Assembly: GCA_023426935.1 (NCBI GenBank)
Contig: JAEZBR010000047.1
Span: forward strand, 1 to 11,801
Reading direction: 5' to 3'
DNA: 11,801 nt
Source: Bacillota bacterium
Lineage (GTDB): Bacteria > Bacillota_I > Bacilli_A > Erysipelotrichales > Erysipelotrichaceae
Shown here: positions 6,887 through 11,801 of the stretch, one piece after another
Numbering within the stretch: the stretch's first letter is position 1
Layout of the letters: each line of letters opens with the position of its first letter
The notes under the pieces: model-generated
Seen by the model: only the letters and a program-made list of their open reading frames with translations
Told to the model about the DNA's origin: nothing
Databases searched by the model: none
Position numbers and translations under genes: made by a program

Positions 6887-8473
6887 TTACTTCTTATCGA
6901 TACACGGATTCTCACATTTACTGCAAGACATCTCACAAGGCTTAGCGGAGAATTCACCGCCAGGTAAAGTTGCTTTAATTAATTCCGCAACTGTACCTTT
7001 AGCGAGTTTTTCAACTTTCGCCTGGTCTAGTTTTAAAGCTTTGATAATTCTCATGCCGTAATCTTTATCAGCCCAATAACATTGAGTTGCATGACGATAC
7101 TTGATGGTATCGGAACATGGAGCGATATTTCTCGCGGTATTCCCAATCAACGCTTCTTTCTGCTCTTCGTTCATTAAGCGGTATAGATCGCCGCCGTCTT
7201 TGAAGTTGTCATCGGTCGGATCATCCTTAGGATCATAACGCCAAATTGAACCGGAAAGGTCTAATGGCGGTTCCGCTACTTCCGGTTGGGCCGTCCAATA
7301 ACCATCCTGGTTTGGCGTATAAGCCGGAGCTCTACCATAGTTACCGTCAACTCTCATGAAACCGTCACGATGATAGTCTTCGACATGAGCATGTTTAGCT
7401 TGGTTAACCGGAATCAGATTATAGTTTACGCCAAGACGATATCTCTGGGCATCACCATAGACGAACAGGCGTCCCTGTAAGAATTTATCCGGCGAGAAAC
7501 CGATTCCCGGAACGACATGTGCCGGAGTAAAGGCGGCTTGTTCAACTTCCGCGAAATAGTTATCAGGCCATCTATTCAACTCTAGTACACCTACTTCGAT
7601 TAACGGGAATTCTTTCTGACGCCAGATCTTCGTAATATCGAACGGATTCTCATAGTGATCTTTTGCCTGTTGTTCCGTCATGACTTGGATATACAGCGTC
7701 CACTTCGGGAAATCTTTCTTCATGATGGATTCATATAAGTCTCTGCCGAAACTCTCACGATCATTCGCGACAATTGCGGCCGCTTCTTGATCGGTCAGGT
7801 TCTTAATTCCCTGTTGGGTCTTAAAGTGGAACTTAACCCAGACTCTTTCATTCTTCGCATTATACATTGAATAGGTATGTTCACCATAGAAATGCATATG
7901 TCTGAAGCCATCCGGAATTCCCCGATCGGACATCGTGATCGTTCTTTGATGGAAGGTTTCTGGTAATAAGGTCCAGAAATCCCAGTTATTCTGCGCACTG
8001 CGCATTCCGGTATACGGATCCCGTTTTACGGCACGGTTTAAATCCGGGAAATCATGGGTATCTCTGATGAAGAAAGTTGGGGTATTATTTCCGACTAAAT
8101 CCCAGTTTCCTTCCTCGGTATAGAATTTTACGGCTACGCCTCGAATATCTCTTTCGGCATCCGCAGCGCCTCTTTCACCGGCTACGGTCGAGAAACGAAG
8201 AAACAGATCGGTCTTCTTTCCAATCTTATCAAATAATTTTGCTTTGGTGTATTTGGTAATATCGTGAGTTACTGTGAAATCACCATAAGCACCCCAACCC
8301 TTCGCATGCATCCTTCTCTCCGGAATTACTTCCCGATCGAAGTGCGCCATCTTCTCTAATAACCAAACATCCTGCATCATTACCGGACCACGTGGACCGG
8401 CGGTGATACTGTGCTCGTTATTCTCAACGGGCGCTCACACTTCATTAGTCAACTTCTTGTTCATTTCATCCAT
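6887..8473 (-). pseudogene. katA: Heme catalase (KatA-type) with TGA at codon 13
   Basis: A monofunctional heme catalase, 2 H2O2 to 2 H2O + O2, cytoplasmic and tetrameric in the family. The frame from the AGGAGGT-served ATG at 8473 is 528 codons with one interruption: codon 13 is TGA (8435-8437) in 'KKLTNEV*APVENN', where relatives have Gly in 'GAPV'. Downstream all is intact: catalytic His in 'RRMHAKGWG', 'VGNNTPTFF', and the heme-ligand Tyr in 'RLFVYGDAQRYRLG'. A shorter product could start at ATG 8380 (497 residues), losing the N-terminal arm, but no good ribosome binding site precedes it. The C-terminus carries an unusual C-x3-C-x2-C-x3-C cluster ('PCEMSCSKCENPCIDKK'). The gene is 32 bp after perR. 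Either newly inactivated, poorly expressed from the internal start, or a base-call error. Confidence 0.9.
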
Positions 8474-8505
8474 CTAGTTTTACCTCCTGGATATTTAACG
8501 GACTT

Positions 8506-8880
8506 TCACCGTTTGATTCCCTTCTTCAGACATTCCGGACAAACATAATATAGATTAAGCTCATACGAATTAACGGTTACGCCACTCTTTTTGCTGAATT
8601 GTCTCTTTAAATCGCCTAAGGTAATGTCGGAAATTTTCCCGCATTTTTCGCAGATTAGATGCTCATGCGGGGTGACCAAGCGATCATAGTGATCGGGCTG
8701 ACCACTGATTTTCACCCTTCGTATCAAATTTTCGGAGACTAACCCGTTAAGATTGTTATATACCGTAGCCATGACGGTCTTGGGCATTACTTTCTTTGCT
8801 TCGTCATAGACTTGAGCAGCGGTCAAATGTCTATCGGAATCTTTTACTATTTGTAGTATTAACTGTTTCTGTTTCGTCAT
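8506..8880 (-). CDS. perR: PerR-type peroxide-sensing repressor (Fur family)
   Basis: The 124-residue product is a Fur-family regulator with a winged helix and a C-terminal metal domain. Structural zinc cysteines are present as CxxC pairs C77/C80 ('LICEKCG') and C114/C117 ('VCPEC'). The regulatory iron/manganese site of B. subtilis PerR aligns with H18, D66, H72, H74 and D85. Asp rather than Glu in the 'HYD' position favours PerR over Fur. I chose the ATG at 8880 because a promoter -10 at 8902-8907 lies inside the longer frame that would start at 8913. Neither start has a ribosome binding site. A 17-bp inverted repeat ends one base before this ATG, suggesting autoregulation. katA follows 32 bp downstream, a classic PerR target. 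Confidence 0.87.
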   Translation of the reverse strand: MTKQKQLILQIVKDSDRHLTAAQVYDEAKKVMPKTVMATVYNNLNGLVSENLIRRVKISGQPDHYDRLVTPHEHLICEKCGKISDITLGDLKRQFSKKSGVTVNSYELNLYYVCPECLKKGIKR

Positions 8881-8881
8881 T

Positions 8882-8898
8882 TTTAGAACCGTTCTAAA
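8882..8898. promoter_or_regulatory. PerR-box-like operator
   Basis: TTTAGAAC-C-GTTCTAAA is a perfect 8-1-8 inverted repeat whose 7-1-7 core resembles the PerR box TTATAATnATTATAA. It covers the likely perR transcription start and ends one base before the ATG. Binding by PerR would block perR-katA transcription until peroxide oxidises it. Confidence 0.7.
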
Positions 8899-8901
8899 TT
8901 T

Positions 8902-8929
8902 ATAATACTTCATTAAGAAATAAATGCAA
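8902..8929 (-). promoter_or_regulatory. perR-katA promoter
   Basis: On the minus strand TTGCAT (8929-8924), a 16-bp spacer and TATTAT (8907-8902) make a plausible sigma-A promoter. Transcription would start inside the PerR-box-like palindrome, leaving a 5' leader of about 15-20 bases without a ribosome binding site. Confidence 0.55.
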
Positions 8930-9090
8930 GTGATTTGCTCAATGATCAGATATTATTATCCCGACTGTATTATTTTCAACTTGATACTTCATCTACTTAT
9001 TTGCGGTATTTATAAGAAGTTAAGAATACGCTATGAAGTCCTAAAGTCATATTATGGGGTTGCGACTTATTAGTAGCTTAATCCCTCTTC

Positions 9091-9119
9091 TTATTAACGA
9101 CTCAATTTGTTACTATAAT
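9091..9119 (+). promoter_or_regulatory. Promoter of the SIS-domain gene
   Basis: TATAAT at 9114-9119 with a weak TTATTA at 9091-9096 (17-bp spacer). The predicted start of transcription is near 9126-9128, which is the GTG start codon itself, so the message may be leaderless. Confidence 0.5.
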
Positions 9120-9127
9120 TTTGAAAA

Positions 9128-9814
9128 GTGGCTCAACAAATGCAAGTGACAGAAGATTTTTTTGATTATTTACAAGCTAAACTTGAATCAGGTCGTCAAA
9201 CCCAGCAAGAAAATTTAGAAAAAGCCGCGGATTTAATAATTAGAAGCATCGACGCAAAAGGTAATTTTTATGTTTTTGGTTCCGGTCATTCTCATATGAT
9301 CGCCGAGGAGTTGTATACCAGAGCAGGAGGCTTAGATATTGTTAAAGCTATTTTGCCACCGGAATTGATGCTTCATCAAATGCATCACAAATCAACAAAT
9401 CTTGAACGTTTGCCTGGTTACGCCAAGGCAATACTTGACCTATATCCGGTAAATAAAGATGATGCATTCTTAATTATTTCTAATTCCGGACGAAATAGTG
9501 TTCCGGTTGAAATGGCCTTAGAAGCCAAGAAACGTGGAGCGAATATTATCGCAATGACTTCAGTCAAACATTCATCCAAAGTACCTTCGCGCCAAGTAGA
9601 TGGCTATAAACTATATGAAGTTGCTGATGTGGTTATTGATAACCAGGCTGACTTAGGGGATGCAGCTTTCCAAATTAAAGGTGCTAATGCTCAAGTTGGC
9701 GGTATAAGTGATTTCATGGGAATTGCTTTTGCTCAGGCTTTAGTTGCCATCGTAGTTCAGAAAATGCTTGACCAAGGAAAAACACCTAATATATATAAGA
9801 GTGCAAACATCTAA
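9128..9814 (+). CDS. SIS-domain sugar isomerase-like protein (UPF0309-type)
   Basis: The 228-residue product is a single SIS domain of the UPF0309 type, a fold that binds phosphosugars for isomerisation or regulation. Visible marks are 'VFGSGHSHMIAEELYTRAGG' (residues 49-68), the phosphosugar-binding loop 'ISNSGRNSVPVEMAL' (about 117-131) and 'ANIIAMTSVKHS' after it. The substrate is not known; amino-sugar phosphates are likely by family. The start is GTG 9128 or ATG 9140; neither has a ribosome binding site and TATAAT lies only 8 bp upstream, so leaderless initiation at the GTG is proposed. It is divergent from perR and appears monocistronic. Confidence 0.85.
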   Translation: MAQQMQVTEDFFDYLQAKLESGRQTQQENLEKAADLIIRSIDAKGNFYVFGSGHSHMIAEELYTRAGGLDIVKAILPPELMLHQMHHKSTNLERLPGYAKAILDLYPVNKDDAFLIISNSGRNSVPVEMALEAKKRGANIIAMTSVKHSSKVPSRQVDGYKLYEVADVVIDNQADLGDAAFQIKGANAQVGGISDFMGIAFAQALVAIVVQKMLDQGKTPNIYKSANI

Positions 9815-9848
9815 ATCCTTCAAACATGCCATCAGTAATTATTTTAAT

Positions 9849-9916
9849 GTTTCATGTTTTGTAATTATTTCCATAATTGATACGTTAAAGCCCTTATGAC
9901 TACTTAAACATGAAAC
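9849..9916. repeat. 11-bp inverted repeat in the SIS / RRNPP convergent gap
   Basis: GTTTCATGTTT (9849-9859) and its exact complement AAACATGAAAC (9906-9916) flank 46 bases. The large loop and missing T-run argue against a simple terminator. No other feature is seen in the 192-bp gap, apart from a 28-codon frame that spans the repeat. Confidence 0.5.
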
Positions 9917-10006
9917 TTCGCTCATTTTTTGATCAAACTTTTTTACCAATCTAAAACTGTATTAGGTATTAATTAAGGTTCTGTAAGCATTAACGTTTTG
10001 ACTGCA

Positions 10007-11212
10007 TTAATGTACATAATACTCTTTTGACAACTCAACTACTTTTTTATACTGTCTGTTCTTTTCCAAGGTTTCAAACAATAATGAAGAAACTAAATGC
10101 AATTGGTCATTTGAAATGTTCCCCAAGTTTTCCGATATTTCATTCTTGAAAAGTTCTATAACCATTTTGTCATCTTTTGTATTCAAAATGCTTATTATTC
10201 TATAAACTATATCTTCTTTACCATGGCTAGTATAATTAGCTAGCGATTTTTTTAATTCATTAATTCTATTAAGTCGATATAAGCAAATTAACACATAGTC
10301 ATTACCTGGATCAACTTTACAAATCATATCTTTATTAATTAGTGCATATGCTTCTTGGTATCTTTCCGCTCTTACATAGTTTTCTATTATGTATTTATCA
10401 ACCAACATTTTTCGTTCAGGATTATTTTTAATTAGACCCACATAGATTTTTTCAGCTACTTTATACTCTTTATTTTTCGAAAACAATTCCGCAATACATA
10501 TGATAAATCTCAATTGTCTTTTGGCATTCATGCTGCAAGCATATTCATTTACAGCCAAATTTTCATAATAATAAGCCTCCATGTAATCCCCTTTATATGC
10601 TAAAGCTGCGGCTAATTTGTCGTTTACTAGTCCATACAATATTGATTTATATCCTATATCTATACTGTCTTTTAATTTATCGATTGCTTTATCAATCTGT
10701 TTTTTTTTATAATAATAGCTCCCCCATAAATAGTCATATTCTTGTTTGTCTCTATTATTCAAATAATCATATCTTATACTTTCTCTTTTTAAGTAATCGA
10801 TAATAGTTTTTACTTTGTTTAGGTCCTCCCTGACTTCACAAAAATACAAAGCATTAACTAATTCATATTTTATAAATAATTCCGAGTTCAAATATTCTTT
10901 CTCCATAGCGTTTATGGAAATAATTTCTTTTTCAATCACCATCGCATCCAGCATAATTAAATGTTTCGTCAATACTTCCAGTTTTTCTGCCATTATGCTT
11001 AATTGAGAGGCTTCATATATCAGCTTAATTCCTAGTTTCAAATAAATATTGGCTAAAAATTCTACACTAATTATTAGCACCCCAGTTTCAATCTTACTCA
11101 GATACCCTTTATCCATATAACAAACTTGAGCAAGCTGGGTAAGTGATAAGTGTTGCTTGTTTCTTTCCTCTCTAATTCTTTTGCCAAAATATAGGCAAAT
11201 ATTATTTTGCAT
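10007..11212 (-). CDS. HTH-TPR transcriptional regulator of RRNPP type
   Basis: The 401-residue product starts with an HTH_3/XRE domain (about residues 8-65; 'FGKRIREERNKQHLSLTQLA', then 'CYMDKGYLSKIETGV'). It continues into some 330 residues of helical TPR-like repeats ('YDYLWGSYYYKKKQIDKAID', 'ALAYKGDYMEAYYYENLAV', 'ENYVRAERYQEAYALI'). This layout is that of Rgg/PlcR/NprR-like (RRNPP) regulators, which bind an imported short peptide and act on nearby genes. The ligand and targets are unknown. The ATG is fixed by an in-frame TAA two codons upstream, yet GGAGG is 17 bp away, an unusually long gap. Codon use is much more AT-rich than perR-katA, which suggests acquisition by transfer. The neighbouring 105-codon frame is the only candidate partner. 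Confidence 0.82.
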   Translation of the reverse strand: MQNNICLYFGKRIREERNKQHLSLTQLAQVCYMDKGYLSKIETGVLIISVEFLANIYLKLGIKLIYEASQLSIMAEKLEVLTKHLIMLDAMVIEKEIISINAMEKEYLNSELFIKYELVNALYFCEVREDLNKVKTIIDYLKRESIRYDYLNNRDKQEYDYLWGSYYYKKKQIDKAIDKLKDSIDIGYKSILYGLVNDKLAAALAYKGDYMEAYYYENLAVNEYACSMNAKRQLRFIICIAELFSKNKEYKVAEKIYVGLIKNNPERKMLVDKYIIENYVRAERYQEAYALINKDMICKVDPGNDYVLICLYRLNRINELKKSLANYTSHGKEDIVYRIISILNTKDDKMVIELFKNEISENLGNISNDQLHLVSSLLFETLEKNRQYKKVVELSKEYYVH

Positions 11213-11277
11213 ATTTTATTTGTTTATGACCTCCGCAAGTATCTATTTACTCAAAATTAATTAATATTGCAGAATAA

Positions 11278-11595
11278 TTAAAACTGAATAGATCTTATTA
11301 TATTATTTATAGAAGAAGAAAGCGTATATGTTACTATTAGATTGTTTCCAGATATTTGTTCACTATGGCTAACAATATAGTATCCGGTTGGATTTATGTT
11401 TACTTGGATACTGTAACCAACGAGTTGATTGTTGCTTCTCTGTATTTGACCAGTTATGTGAATGGTTATAAGTATTTTGTCACCATTGTTGGCATAATAT
11501 GTCTCATAGTTTGTATAGTCTATATTTTGTATTGCGGTTCTAACTAAATTACTTTCATTGACAATCCGTAAATTAGTAATATTTAGGCTCACCAA
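11278..11595 (-). CDS. Unrecognised 105-codon frame upstream of the RRNPP gene
   Basis: The product is rich in Asn, Ser, Thr, Ile and Tyr with alternating hydrophobic residues ('KILITIHITGQIQ', 'GYSIQVNINPTGYYIV', 'NNLIVTYTLSSS'), as in beta-sheet or secreted proteins; no family is recognised. The start is uncertain: TTG 11595 or GTG 11592, neither with a ribosome binding site. In the same frame, beyond a TGA at 11638-11640, an ATG at 11703 opens a further 21 codons. Bridging the TGA would add a hydrophobic, signal-anchor-like N-terminus ('LICIFPNFFYPHFLLVSLNI'). So it may be a truncated or interrupted exported protein, or a chance frame. It lies 65 bp upstream of the RRNPP gene on the same strand. 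Confidence 0.4.
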   Translation of the reverse strand: MVSLNITNLRIVNESNLVRTAIQNIDYTNYETYYANNGDKILITIHITGQIQRSNNQLVGYSIQVNINPTGYYIVSHSEQISGNNLIVTYTLSSSINNIIRSIQF

Positions 11596-11710
11596 TAGGA
11601 AGTGTGGGTAAAAGAAGTTAGGAAAGATGCAAATAAGTCAGTAAATATAAGGCGAATCGAAGAATAAAGCATCTGTAAAATATCGATATAGTATTTTTGT
11701 CATAAAAAAA

Positions 11711-11757
11711 GCCATATGGTATTCTTAATCTGCTAAAAGAAAAGAGGACCATATGGC
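11711..11757. repeat. Inverted repeat that captures the transposase start codon
   Basis: GCCATATGGT (11711-11720) and ACCATATGGC (11748-11757) are exact complements across 27 bases, and each contains the self-complementary CCATATGG. The right arm includes the ATG of the transposase and abuts its AGAGG ribosome binding site. A transcript entering from upstream would fold the start codon into a stem, a known way for insertion sequences to limit impinging expression. Confidence 0.75.
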
Positions 11758-11801
11758 AATTAAAAGACTATTAAAATCCGCACTGAATGTCAAGGGCGTA
11801 A
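11753..11801 (+). CDS. Start of a probable transposase gene (partial, runs off the window)
   Basis: ATG at 11753 follows AGAGGA at 11743-11748 and opens the frame 'MAIKRLLKSALNVKGV', which continues past the window edge. This opening resembles transposases of ISL3-like elements, but 16 codons are too few for a firm family call. The inverted repeat over the start codon supports an insertion-sequence gene. The left end of the element should lie in 11596-11710, where I see no clear terminal repeat. Confidence 0.45.
   Translation, partial: MAIKRLLKSALNVKGV

Noticed and set aside
4618..8437. UGA read as tryptophan (genetic code 4) or as glycine
   Set aside because: Intact genes use TGG for Trp and GGN for Gly, TGA ends the UxaB-like gene and the repeat-protein gene at natural overlaps, and two of the premature stops are TAA.
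8942..9073. 43-codon plus-strand frame between perR and the SIS gene, with a hydrophobic stretch
   Set aside because: No ribosome binding site, and it would start beside the perR promoter; in AT-rich DNA a frame of this length is easily random.
9839..9925. 28-codon frame downstream of the RRNPP gene as a signalling pro-peptide
   Set aside because: It has no ribosome binding site and no hydrophobic export segment, and spans the inverted repeat; likely chance.
11356..11547. Hydrophobic 63-codon plus-strand frame opposite the 105-codon frame
   Set aside because: No ribosome binding site; it is the antisense of a longer frame and its hydrophobicity follows from the AT-rich complement.

Overview
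The window looks like a stretch of a low-GC Gram-positive (Bacillota) chromosome, perhaps Erysipelotrichia or Clostridia. The evidence is strong AGGAGG-type ribosome binding sites, AT-rich intergenic DNA, a PerR/katalase pair, a TetR regulator next to a small 'VVGGYxKIED' repeat protein, and a UPF0309-type SIS protein. The rank is inferred, not demonstrated. The code is standard: TGG is the Trp codon in intact genes, and TGA is a genuine stop in at least two overlapping gene pairs.

Layout. Bases 1-125 hold the repeated end of an IS21-like insertion sequence. A gene-poor stretch follows, then a C-terminally shortened RhuM-type gene (440-976) and a YdeI/OmpD-associated family gene (987-1565) that ends in a bidirectional terminator. 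A TetR regulator (2347-2859) is divergent from a two-gene unit encoding a repeat protein (interrupted by a stop) and a four-helix membrane protein. A minus-strand block follows, 6788 down to 2864: a tagaturonate-reductase-like N-terminal domain, an M19 dipeptidase, a carbon-nitrogen hydrolase with two in-frame stops, a 76-residue membrane protein, a possible 55-residue protein, and an SPL-like radical SAM protein.

Next comes a peroxide-defence unit read leftwards: perR, then katA, then a strong terminator, with a PerR-box-like palindrome over the perR start. Divergent from it is a SIS-domain sugar isomerase-like gene. The last 1.8 kb is clearly more AT-rich. It carries a 401-residue HTH+TPR regulator of RRNPP type, an unrecognised 105-codon reading frame just upstream of it, and the start of a transposase gene.

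How it fits together. PerR should repress its own transcription and, through the 32-bp junction, that of katA. The UxaB-like, M19 and nitrilase-like genes overlap or nearly abut and look like one transcript. The most notable feature is that three otherwise intact reading frames (repeat protein, nitrilase-like hydrolase, catalase) carry premature stops and no frameshift. This points to very recent gene decay, strain-specific inactivation, base-call errors, or (least likely) readthrough. Both window ends are insertion sequences, so this is a rearranging region. I did not find a convincing new defence or mobile system. The best leads are the nonsense-mutation pattern, the isolated UxaB-like Rossmann domain, the Cys-rich catalase tail and the RRNPP regulator with its unknown neighbour.
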